From assembly GCA_025331125.1 (NCBI GenBank), contig JAOALB010000205.1:1-64000 (forward strand): 64,000 nucleotides of DNA, read 5' to 3'. The notes beneath the pieces were generated by a model that saw only the letters and a list, made by a program, of their open reading frames with translations, was not told the DNA's origin and searched no databases. The position numbers were made by a program, and so were the translations under genes. Of this stretch, positions 45,073-55,501 are shown one piece after another (within the stretch, counting starts at the first letter, position 1; each line of letters begins with the position of its first letter). Source of the stretch: Mycogone perniciosa. Its lineage: Eukaryota > Ascomycota > Sordariomycetes > Hypocreales > Hypocreaceae.

Positions 45073-46990
45073 ATGACCGCCGGCATTCCAAGAGACAAGT
45101 TCCCCAACGACCCGCTCTTGGTTCAATTCCTTCGCTCGGCCAAGCGATGTGCCGGTAAAGGAGCGTATATCCACGATGGCGTCGGGTTCGAGAAGAGCTA
45201 CAATGAGCTGCTCGGTGATATCTTGCGTACGCGCGATCTCATACGCGAGAGGTTACCGGCATCTGTGTTCAATGAGCAGAACATCTTACAAAAGGAAGCG
45301 CCGTACATTGCCGTGCTATCGAGGAGTGGCTACGAGTTTCTCGTTGCTTTTTTTGTGACTCGCGCCTTGGGTGGTGCTTGTATTCCCTTTGGTGCGTACT
45401 TCCATCGAGCTGGCTATTGAACAGGCTGGCTGACCCTTCGTTTGCAGGCTCCGGCATTTCGCCTCAAGAAGCACAGTATTTAGTTGAGAATGCGAAAGTG
45501 CCCTGCATTCTTGCTGGTCGAGGCTACAGCCAGAGGGCCAACAAAGTCGCCTCACTGGTCAAGGAACACATCAATCTCGAGACCGTTGCGGTGTCTATAT
45601 CGTGCGACGCGGAGCCCTTAGAAGATGTTGACATCGGCATCGACGAAAGCCCTGAATTGGGACTAGAACGTCCGGGTCTCGTCATATTCACTCCTGGGAC
45701 CACTGGTCTTCCAAAAGCCGTCGTGCTACCGTGGCAATGCATCGTCTTCCAGCCTGACGCTGCTCCAAACAGCGAAACCATCTGCTTCCGGCCACCACAC
45801 TGGCTTGGTGGCGCGATAAGCATGATCGAGCCCGTGATTACAGGGAAGCAAGTGCATATATTGAAAGAGAGAGTTAGCGTGGAAGAGATATGGAGAGTCT
45901 TCTTGAACCACCAGATCAATGGTGCTAGGTTTACACCCTGGCTACTACGCGAGATGAAGGAGTATGTGGAATCCAAGAGTGATGAGGAGCAGGAGAAGTA
46001 TATCAACAGCTTCAAGAATTTGGACAGAATCTACTGCGCGGGAGCAATAGTTCCTCCTTCAGTGTTGCGGTTCTGGACGAGGAGGACAGGGTTGGTATTC
46101 AACAATATCTATGGCTCGACTGAAGTGGGTGGGTTTGTGGCACAGAAGATACTGGACGGGACCGAATTTACGGTAAGTAATTATTCCACTGCATGTCGTC
46201 AATTTACGACGCTGATAGATATGTGTGTAGAACTCAATTGGTACCCCATTTCCTGGCATCAAGATGAAGCTGTCGGGAGGGGATCGGGGAGAGATTTGCG
46301 TCAAGAGTCCATTCATGATTATACAGTACGTCCATCCAATTCCTCAACCAATACTAGAACACGTGAACTAATCGGGTATTTCTTCAGTTATATCGGTGAT
46401 GAGGGAAAGACCAAGGCCGCCTTTGACGAAGAGGGATACTTCAAGACAGGAGACTTCGCCGAGCTCAAAGATGGCGAATACATGTTTTCAGGCCGCGCAA
46501 ACACCGATGGTAGATCGCCCCCGCAGCTTTGATTTGTGACTGGAATCGAAAGAGCAAGAGAATGTTTTCACCTAGACACTTTCTTCACGGTCATCACATC
46601 GCGAGTGTTCAGGTAGAAATGGCACTTACAGCGCTTCCCTATGTCACCGATTCGCGCGTCCTCGATGTCCCGGATCATCAAGCCAAGGAGATCTGCACGG
46701 CAGTGGTGTGCCTCACCAGGAATGCCGCCACCCAAAGAGATGGGCAAATCACTCTCTCCAAGATCCGTGTGGGCCTCTCCAGAACCAATTTCCCCATATT
46801 ACATGCTGCCCATGCTTCTCCGCATCCCAGCCGCCAACGAGGAAATGCCCCATAATGTCTTTCAGAAGGCGTCAGGCGACAAAGGATTCAGAAGCGCTTC
46901 GGCAGAAATACTGGTCCGCGGAGAATCCTACCCCTGCTGTGGAGGTCGAAGCCGAGGCCGTGAGATTGGGCTGCAATGGGCTGAATATTA
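45073..46990 (+). pseudogene. Acyl-CoA ligase-like (AMP-binding) gene with broken 3' part
   Basis: ANL adenylating-enzyme family, 4-coumarate-CoA-ligase-like, which activates a carboxylic acid as acyl-AMP. Good exons: 45073-45391, 45448-46172, 46231-46325 and 46388-46509 (phases 1, 0, 2). Marks: FTPGTTGLPKAVV (P-loop, normally TSGTTGxPKG, so Ser and Gly are changed), the FNNIYGSTEVGG motif, and TGDFAELKDGEYMFSGRANTD. After 46509 the C-terminal subdomain is present but scattered: HHIASVQVEMALTALPYVTDSRVLDVPDHQAKEICTAVVCL in one frame, ISPYYMLPMLLRIPAANEEMP in the next from about 46788, and EALRQKYWSAENPTPAVEVEAE in a third from about 46890. No GT-AG pair in the first gap restores phase. Probably a pseudogene; sequencing errors are the alternative. 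Confidence 0.72.
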
Positions 46991-47527
46991 TATGGAGACA
47001 TAGTGGCAAGGGGGTCAAAGGATGCAATATGACAATACTGTACTCCGTACTTCGTACAGCTGGCCTAGATTCTGTGCGGAGCACCTACGGGACAGACTTT
47101 GAGAAGACGCGCCTATATCGCTTCGGGGAAGCAGGATAAATGACATTCATGTGCTGATTTCCCCATGTTTTGTCACTCTTGGCGTTGGTCATGTGGATGA
47201 GGTTTGCTGCCGTGTCACATTTGGGAAATGATAGCGTAAAGGAGGGCTCATCTGAAGGCTGGCTGTTCTTACGTGAGATCGCATAGACTGATGTAATACT
47301 TGAAGAGGCCACAGATTATTGTAAGAAATTATCCTCGTGATTCTGTCCCCGCAACAATCTTGTAGTTGGCCCTTTATTGTATCGTCTTGATGCAGCTTTT
47401 TATTCCGTAACTAGTACGGAGTACCACGATTCCCCAGACTCCATCGACTCTGTTGACTCCTTCCACTACCTTGACTCCTTGACTGTGTGATCGCGATGCC
47501 CCCCACTCTCCGCAAGACTCTCTCCTA
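46991..47527. other. Intergenic
   Basis: No gene seen. TACTCCGTACTTCGTAC at about 47041-47057 and GTACGGAGTAC at about 47414-47424 are dispersed-motif copies. Confidence 0.5.
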
Positions 47528-47842
47528 CTATCGACGTGTCCCGCTCTGGGAGGCGTGGGAACTGTCATTTTGGGGATGCATCTCTTTGAGGATGTAGCCA
47601 CCAGGTCTCATGTCTCTCATTTGTCGACAGATATCGGTCCATTTGAGCGTTTTCCCCATGGCCTTGGGCGGCTTGGGCGGCTGGATGAGTGCTTTGCTAA
47701 TGTTAGTAGGTAGTATCCCGAGATTGCTAGGGTATTGTAGGCACCTTGGAGGAACCTGGGGTTTAGCCGCCTCCCCTTGTCCTTGTTGACTGTCCCCGGC
47801 AACGGCTTCCGTACTCCAACGAGATGGATTGTTTTCGGGCAT
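47528..47842 (-). CDS. Possible small hypothetical protein
   Basis: Open frame from an ATG (47840-47842), MPENNPSRWSTEAVAGD, to the TAG at 47528. A candidate 48-nt intron (donor GTGCCT, branch CTACTAAC, acceptor ATTAG) lies inside it and is a multiple of three, so spliced and unspliced forms both read through. The spliced form would be 88 aa and the unspliced 104 aa. The C-terminal part (PPKPPKAMGKTLKWTDICRQMRDMRPGGYILKEMHP) looks constrained, but I recognise no family. Confidence 0.3.
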   Translation of the reverse strand: MPENNPSRWSTEAVAGDSQQGQGEAAKPQVPPRCLQYPSNLGILPTNISKALIQPPKPPKAMGKTLKWTDICRQMRDMRPGGYILKEMHPQNDSSHASQSGTRR

Positions 47843-48244
47843 AGCTGTTGGTAGGTGAGTGCCCTTGAAGGTTGACCTAGCACCACATCGAGAGGAAGAA
47901 ACGAACCACAAGATGAGGATCCGTGGCTTCTTAAATATGTCTACGTCCTGGGCTTCCAGGTGAACAACAACCATTTGAATAAACATCAATAATGCCTTAG
48001 GAGGCTATGCAAACGGTGATCTACTTCACTAAATTAGGTGTACGGGCAAGTTTTGTCGGCCGGTTTTGGCTATACGGCGAGCTCTATGGATAAGAAAGGA
48101 AATGCGGCAAGTCTAGATGCCAGGCAACAATGGCTATTTGGTTGCCTTATACTGAAGTTTTAGAAATAGACAATTTTCCTTTTGTCACGGTAATCGAATC
48201 TGATGGTCAATCAAGACAATGATATGGGTCTATTTTGCTTTTTC
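47843..48244. other. Intergenic
   Basis: No supported gene; may hold an upstream exon of the small hypothetical gene. Confidence 0.4.
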
Positions 48245-49084
48245 CTATTTTTGTTCTGTTGCCTCACAGGATCCATCATATGCCATGGCACGAACTCTCA
48301 CACGCTCCTCCTCGCCATCTGCCTTCATTTCTACTATTCCGTAATTCTTGAAGTCAAACTTGTCATACAACTCTTTCCCCATGGGACTCGCAAAGAGTGT
48401 GATCGGAAGCTTTTTGTCTTTGGCCTTTTGGATTCCCCATTTCAATAGCTTGGAGGCGGCCCCTCGTCTCTGGAACTTTGGGTGAGTCCCCAGTATCTGC
48501 AGGTGGATCTGCCTCTTGCCATATCGTGTGTCAAATATTTCTGCCTTTGCTGAAGAGATGGCCGTCCTAACGGCCTGCATGCGGTCCCAGTTCTCGTCAC
48601 GCCGGCGTGCGCAACTGGGGGGTGGACTTGGTGGTGGAGATGGTGCCTCAGACGAACAAGCCACTAAGCAGAATCGTCAGATACGAGTGATCGATAGAAG
48701 AAGAAATAGTATTTTAAGACATGACGAACCGGAATGTGAGAAATGACTAGAAGTGGATTCAAGAGGGATCTTCTCGTCAGGTGGAAAATGCCACACCGCG
48801 AAAGAAACAGGGGACTGCGATGGGATTTCATCCGCCTTCAGGCCATCTCGACGATCTTTTTCCCGATCTAAAGGAGCAACAAAAAAGTATACTACCCACG
48901 TGCCACCCTCTGGGTCCTCGTTGAAGAAACGCTTCCAGCGTTGGGTTATCCAATCTCGATGTTCTTCTAGGAACTCCATGCGTTTGGGATACCGATAGTC
49001 CCATTGTGGATCCATAGGCATAGCAGCTAAGCCTAGGCGTACCAGATGATCGAGATCTTCTAGCGTACCTTGGCGAATGTCCAT
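48245..49084 (-). CDS. GNAT-family N-acetyltransferase
   Basis: GCN5-related acetyltransferase transferring acetyl from acetyl-CoA to an unknown amine. Exons are 48730-49084 and 48245-48663 with a 66-nt intron (donor GTTCGT, acceptor CTTAG, phase 1), 257 aa. The start MDIRQGTLEDLDHLVRLGLAAMP is the typical first strand and helix of GNATs; an upstream in-frame ATG at 49151-49153 would add 23 residues. Core: PVSFAVWHFPP (strand 4 side), then HLQILGTHPKFQRRGAASKLLKWGI with the Q-R-R-G-A-A acetyl-CoA pyrophosphate loop, and ITLFASPMGKELYDKFDFKNYG near the end. A Pro/Ser insert (SSEAPSPPPSPPPS) follows the splice point. Fungal homologues of this kind are often accessory. Confidence 0.85.
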
Positions 49085-49978
49085 GTTGGTGGAGATGGGA
49101 AATACGGGAGAACAACGACTGGCAAGTGATGAATTAACTCGGCCATGATGCATCTTAATAGCACTCCATAAATGTGAAAAATAGGATAAACTAGCGGTGA
49201 AAACAAATCATTAATTGATGTGAAACAAATGTGGCTTTTAGAGCAGCAGCGCGTGCTGTCGGGGCGTTTTCCTGGGTTGAAGGGATTTATATGCTCAATT
49301 GTTGTTGTTAGGCGCCATCGTCACCGAAGTTTGTATACGGTCAACCTTTTTCAGAAGATTCATCTAACCGGTAACCATTTTGGGATTCATACTACAGAAA
49401 CCGGTAACCTGTTTTGGGAGCGAGGCTGACAAGTGTGCAGATGGTAGCATCAAGGAACGTGGCTGTGAACAAAACAGCAGGGAGCCCCTGTAGGGGACAG
49501 AGAACATGGAGGATGGGAGGGGGTGTGTATGGATATAAACAGCCAAACTCGCCGTCAATCTGAGTGCGAGATGGGGTTCGGAAATGGCCAAGAATATGGC
49601 CATTAATTAGTTCGCGAACTCCAAGAAGGTGGGTACGGAGATGTCGGGTTGCCTCGTCTTATAGCCCATTAGTTATATATTAATTAAAATTTCGTTGCGA
49701 TTCCGCCATCCTACACCTTAAAAAACCGTTGTCCCTTCCTTTGTTCAATGTCTCTGCTCTGCCGCTGAGGGTTGGATCATGATTCATAGCCTTGCAGGCT
49801 CGGTGTGATCGTACTCGGCATCAGCCTGTTGTGAATGATCATTTGATATGATCTGCGGGCGTTTTGGCATTAACTCACCCGTGAATGCGCCGTGCCGTAT
49901 GCCACTTTCTGTCCATTAATTAGAAATGTGTGAAACGTGTTTTCTCCCAGGCGGAGATGCAGGTGAAGCGGCACATAC
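49085..49978. other. Intergenic
   Basis: Divergent spacer between the acetyltransferase and the Zn2Cys6-type regulator. No exon supported. Confidence 0.5.
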
Positions 49979-52488
49979 ATGCATGCCGCTGATGCAACAA
50001 GGTACTACCCCAAAGCCTGCCCAGTTGATCGAATCGCTGTTCCCAATCCGCTGATCCCTAATTCTTTCTATTGTATTTATCCAGATTATTCCCTTGTGCC
50101 AGCCGGGTTTCAAGTCTGCCCACTCGAAGTCACTCCATCCACCCAGGGTCTCGATAACCACCTCAGCTATCCTCATATTCTTGGCTCCAGCCACACCAAT
50201 TTTGAGCAACCTCGATATTGGAACAATAGATTGTTCGATGTGACAACCACCCCACAGCTGACTCCAAGTCTGGGCTCGGTGTCACTACACTCCCATATGC
50301 TGCCATTCAGCCAGCACGCCAGTGGGATGTTTGCTTCTACCGCACCGCCTGATTTACCAACATTCGTTGGCGATAGAAATCAACTTGTGGCTGCCAATAG
50401 CCAGCAACTTATACACCCACCTCTTACATCCTCGCATGTTGGGCAACAACCAGGGTTTCACTTCCCGGAGCCATACAATGGCCATCCTGAGTACCCTCCC
50501 TCCATTGGCACAACATATACGCCAAATACTGTCTCAGACAGCATTCGGGGCCATGCCAATGAATCACAAACAGAGCCACAGGCCCTCAAAAAATTTGATT
50601 GGATCTTAGAGGATCCATCCACCCAACCCAAGGGTCGACAAAGTTTTGTCAAGGTTAAATCAGGGCGAGTATCAAAGAAAACAACGACCAATCATTCTAG
50701 GAAAGCAGCCAACAAGATGACCGTTAGTTCCAGCCTTGTATATGCAATAGATCAGTTGACGACTTCTAACCATTGACAGATATCGAGAATAGTCCCGGTT
50801 TTTGACGATACTGGCCTCGAATGTGGTGCCTATTCTACCCTAGGAGCCAGACAAAAACCACGGGCCCCGTGCAAAAATCCCGAAAAGAAGGAACAGACAG
50901 CATTAACAAGAAAGATTGGTGCCTGCATAAGATGTCATTTTTTCAAGACCCGGGTATATGCAAAACATCATAGATTTGAAAGCATGGTCAAGCTGACGAG
51001 ATTCTAACTAGTGCGATCCCTCGAATGGCGATACATCCATACCTTGTCAATGCTGTCGTACTTCGGCCCCTTATCTTCGGAAAACCCCATGTATTCGGAC
51101 TAAGATCGAAGACGCCATTCTATTTCGGCCTGGTAAGTGTGGGACACCCCACTCAGCCTGTCCTTGTCAACGGCTACATCAGCCAGGCCGGAAAGACCAC
51201 TGCAATCTCCTTTGTTTTAATGATGCCTATATGTTTTCCATTACCCTTTAATTGCCTTTTTGTCGTCATATTATTGCCTACAGCTAACCTGAGCACAGGA
51301 CCCTCGTCAGGCCACCCCCTTGAGTTCCCGGATGCTACCGCCAAGGCAGTATACAGAGGTTCCGATCATCCGAACAGAAGGGCAGTCAAAATACAAATCA
51401 GCCAGGATTTTCCGGGCACTTGTTTGAGTGTATTCGTTTCTGAGTTCACACCACGAAGTACTGATAAAACGAGCTACAAGTGGAGTGACAAAACTAGCCA
51501 GCGTCGCATGGAGATGAAGATGCCGCCTTACCAACTTGAAGACCCAAAGTCGGCTCTGGGGGCAATTGAAGAATACATACAAACACTAACCCTCTTCTGT
51601 CTCATTACTTTCGGTGGTTCAAACACTATTATCCAGGAGATAATTAACCTCGCGATTCAGTATGCTCAAAGTAACAAGGTATTTCTCCATCAATGATGAT
51701 GCCTAGTATCAGACGAGAAAGGTCATTAACGGTCCTTAGAAGCCACTAGTAGCGCTTGCCCTTCAAGTATGGGTGGGTTGCCGCTTAATTGAAAGGCCAT
51801 GGAAAATAGTGGGTGAAGAAACTCTCGGCCTGGAAGAAATTAATGACAACTCCAATCCTTGGAATGGCACAATACCAATTCCGCCCATCATGGATCACCA
51901 ACTTGATCAACTGATCATCCGGAACTATCTCAACCCACGGAGATTGGAACTTCTTCGAGGTCTTCAGGCCATGGTAAAAGAACGAAAGGCGGAAAACCGA
52001 TTGGAAGTCTTTCTTGTGGTGTTCATCTTACTCCACAATACCGAAATGCTGCTGTCACACTCATGTGCTATGGCCCAGCGATTCGGCATTGGAGTAAGTG
52101 TTGTGTTCTGTCATCGATTCTTCACTCCTAACGCGTTAAGTAGCTGCGATACTTTTCCTCTGAGCGATCAAAGTCATATACGCACACCGCCGAGGTCCTA
52201 CTCGTGCACTTTCTCATTGCTTTCCGGGGCGTTCAGCTTCTGCACAATGGGCGGAAGAGTACGGTCTCCACACCAACGACTCAAACAGAGGACGACCGCC
52301 GGTGCATACAACAGATTTTGAAGGAAGTTGATAGAAACAGTGAGTTTCTCGCGACTAAAACTATGTAGTAATGAGAAGCTCATCGTCTTTTTCCAGAACC
52401 CTTCTTTGATGGATTACGATCCAGGCCAGAGGACGAAAAGGACCTGCATTGGTGGCACCGAATTTTCATCAACGACAATAAAAACTAG
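49979..52488 (+). CDS. Zn2Cys6-type regulator with zinc cluster in mid-protein
   Basis: Seven exons: 49979-50722, 50780-50953, 51012-51132, 51299-51678, 51740-52093, 52144-52339 and 52397-52488. Phases close; 686 aa. Residues 1-248 are Pro/Ser/His-rich and disordered. The zinc cluster is split by intron 2: Cys297, Cys300, Cys307, Cys318 and Cys321 (GACIRCHFFKTR then CDPSNGDTSIPCQCC), then RKTPCIRTKIEDAILFRPG, the block that follows the cluster in this fungal family. The rest matches the same family in pattern (FTPRSTDKTSYKW, MPPYQLED, LLRGLQAMVKERK, DLHWWHRIF). Intron 3 (166 nt) is longer than others and might hide a small exon. It probably regulates nearby genes, but targets cannot be seen. 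Confidence 0.8.
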
Positions 52489-52744
52489 TAGTAGGCAGAA
52501 ATAGGCTGCAGAGAACAACATTTCAATATGGATCTAGATTTGGGAGAACATTGTTGGGATAAACAGATTAAAACGGTATGGCTTAAAGCCAGGACAACAC
52601 AAATTGATTAAAATAAAGGGTAGACGGGGGTTCACGGATGAAATTTAAGGGTAGTATAAGAATTAATGCACCTGATATCTTAGCAAAGCTGATAGTGCGA
52701 ATACGAAGACGTGCCCACAACTCCCCACAAGTGATAAGATCACC
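52489..52744. other. Spacer before tRNA-Arg
   Basis: 3' UTR of the regulator gene and the 5' flank of tRNA-Arg; nothing else seen. Confidence 0.4.
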
Positions 52745-52823
52745 GGTCGTGTGGCTCAATGGCAGAGCGTCTGACTACGAATAGTACATCAGGAGGTTGC
52801 AGGTTCGACCCCTGTCTCGATCA
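52745..52823 (+). tRNA. tRNA-Arg(ACG) with 7-nt intron
   Basis: Cloverleaf with acceptor GGTCGTG/CTCGATC plus A, with one T-T mismatch at position 6-67 and a G-T pair at 2-71. The D arm is GCTC/GAGC, the anticodon stem TCTGA/TCAGG, the loop CTACGAA with anticodon ACG, and the T arm GCAGG TTCGACC CCTGT. Seven extra bases (about ATAGTAC) sit 3' of position 37, the normal intron site. Without them the tRNA is 72 nt. Confidence 0.85.
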
Positions 52824-55501
52824 ACGATTACCTCTTACATCTTTGCAAGAGTAGGGGAATATCTTTTTTATCGTTCGTTTCCCTTTTTTGCTAATACATG
52901 CGAGACTTCAACCCTGAGAGTGACCAATACTGTGTTAGAATGATTGCTGATTTTAAATGAATTACTATTGAAACTATCTGTGACTCAATATAGTGATTTC
53001 TATTCACATAAGTATTGAAACTGCTATGATCGATTGTCTCACTAACCGTCATCTGAAGTCTGAACAAGAAGTGTGACAGAAGTAGCCCCTCTCCTCCTTG
53101 CTACACTCATACTCTGTGCAGTCTTGCAACAAATGTACCACTTATATGTTCCTATATACGATGAGTTTGGCATTTGTGCCACCCATCATGAGGCACATGC
53201 GATAGCATGTATTCAAGCCTCTTAGCCAGGATCAGCTTGCTCCTCTAACTAGCCTATGAACTTGGCCCCTGATGGTGTCAGTGCTCGTACCATAGAAGAA
53301 ACAAATGGGAGTTAGCCTGATGGTCGCCTAATATAAAGGCACGTAGCCCCAGCCACACAATCAAGGTCCGTTGAAGGTGATAAGCCTCGGCACCTGAGTA
53401 TGTATGCGGTGGATTTTCGACAAGAGTGAAAAGTGGCGAGGCACTTAGGAGTATGAACTGCAGTGCTGATTGGCGCATCATTTTGACCAGAAAATAATAC
53501 TATGTAGATATGTTGGTTGATGCAGTCGTTATGTCGGCGTGCCCGACAAGACCAAGAATCGCCCAGTAACAGCATGTGTAGCATGACCAACCATTACCAA
53601 GCATGACCAAGCACAAGCAAAGATAACCTTCGTATACGTGCCGACGTCTTTATGGTGCCAAGATATCTAAGGATACAAAGAGTACACTCCGTAGTAGTGA
53701 TAGTTGAGAGTAGTATTTTTGCTGCAGAGATACCTGACTCACGCCTCACACAGCTCGCCTGGCGTGATTGGTTGCAGCTCGGGAGACCACTGCACAGTTT
53801 CCCCCCGATCCCACTCTGATCCTTGCTCACAGACTGTCATTTGATCTGGAGTTGCGAAGTACTGGATGGCTGACCCGAAAGAGAAGCAGTACAACCTTAA
53901 CGCACCCCAAGGGATATTACTAGTCTCGCTATTCGCGCCAATGTCCAAAGTGAGACATCTGCAAAAGCTTCAGCTGTGAGTCGAGACCATTGTCGACCAT
54001 CTGGAACCATTGTGATGCTTGCATGCCAGTGGGTAATAGTAGAGAGTTGGTTTTATACGAGTGCCGAACCCGCCCGGAAAAGAAAATGCGTAAGAATGTG
54101 CTAGTTAGTTTTGCGGAGGAATAGCCTTATGGACCGGACCGGTCCGTCGCTAATCCTCCGTCCTTTCTGCTTCGCTAGTACTCCGGAGCACCCTACCGAT
54201 GCTGAACATTTGTATTTATATATATGCATGTATTTATAAATGCTGGCTTCATTCGCGCCATCACGCCGGAAAAGATACAGCCAGATGGCAGGATCAACAC
54301 CACCGAAGAATATGCTGCTGCTTCCAGAGAGTGGGCACGAGGACCGAACTCCCAACCCATTTGCTGCCTGACAGGAACCTTTCCCAAGAGCCATTGGGGA
54401 GAGAATGGAGATATATTTTCCTTAACCTTGTCGTCAATTCCGGTGTTCGGTAGGTATGCTCTTGTCTTTTGTCGCTACCAAATCCCTAGCTGACATACCC
54501 TTCGGCCTTGGTGAGTTCCCCGGACTTGCGGGCATCAAATAATGCCGGAGCAAAGTACCATCTATCTGGTAGTCTTCTACTTCTCTTCAAGAACATACCT
54601 CATTAGAAGTACCATCACTCAGTACTACAATACACAGCTGCTCAGAGATGGAAGTACCCCGACAAATCTTGCCCGCAATTGCGTAATTAGGATAAATAGC
54701 ATACCCAGGGAGATATAAATTTAATACTACTTTTGCCTCATAGAATAACCATGCGCGTTAAAATAAGTTGTGCTATGCCAATGATCAAGCAATGACCGGC
54801 TTCGAAGAATGCCCGTATTGGGGCACATGAGTGCGACAAACTCCCTCAGTTGTATGAGATACGCAAATCCAATGACAAAATCTTGTAATCCCACCACACC
54901 GGGAAACCAAATTAGTCATATTTTCCCGAAATTTTATTGAGCGGCAATTCCGATTCCACTCGTATTATTTTCTGGGCGGCCTTGTAACCCATGCAAAACT
55001 ATGGGAGAGCACTTCAGTCGACAAGTCACTGCGCGTAAAAAACCGCAGAATATTATCTAGGGATCAGAATCCAAGTCTGTCATGTATCACAGCAGGGCTA
55101 AATGTTAATTAGACTGACGTGTTCACCGAACTCGTAAAGATGATCATCTGATTGTGAAGACGGGCCATTAACAACACAAAGCACACCCCCACGACTTCTA
55201 TGGGTGGGCGGGGATTGGGATTTGTTTGAACAACAATACCACTCCCCTCATATATAACGACCAATAGGCCGCGTTTGAGACTCGATTACCATTCATCCCA
55301 CTTACCTGGCCGGTTACAGACGCTGCATGCCTACCCAAAAAAGCGTTCTGGCGCGTTTATTTCCTCACTTTATGTTCGCAGAATCTATGGGCGAGTGATC
55401 CATTATAAAGATGGCACTCACCATATCGCTCTCGAATTTTGGACTGAGTTTTTGAAGGTCCTAGTTCAGTGAGAACCCGGTATCCTCTCCTCAGTAACCA
55501 A
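52824..55501. other. 2.7-kb intergenic spacer with an orphan coding-like stretch
   Basis: No gene can be built. A frame at about 54224-54440 reads RAITPEKIQPDGRINTTEEY then CCLTGTFPKSHWGENGDIF, which looks protein-like but matches no family I know and has no clear exon partners. It may be a gene remnant. One TACTCCGTA-type half motif lies near 53687. Confidence 0.4.

Noticed and set aside
53739..53948. Minus-strand short frame reading NIPWGALRLYCFSFGSAIQYF
   Set aside because: No ATG, no partner exon, and no recognised family.
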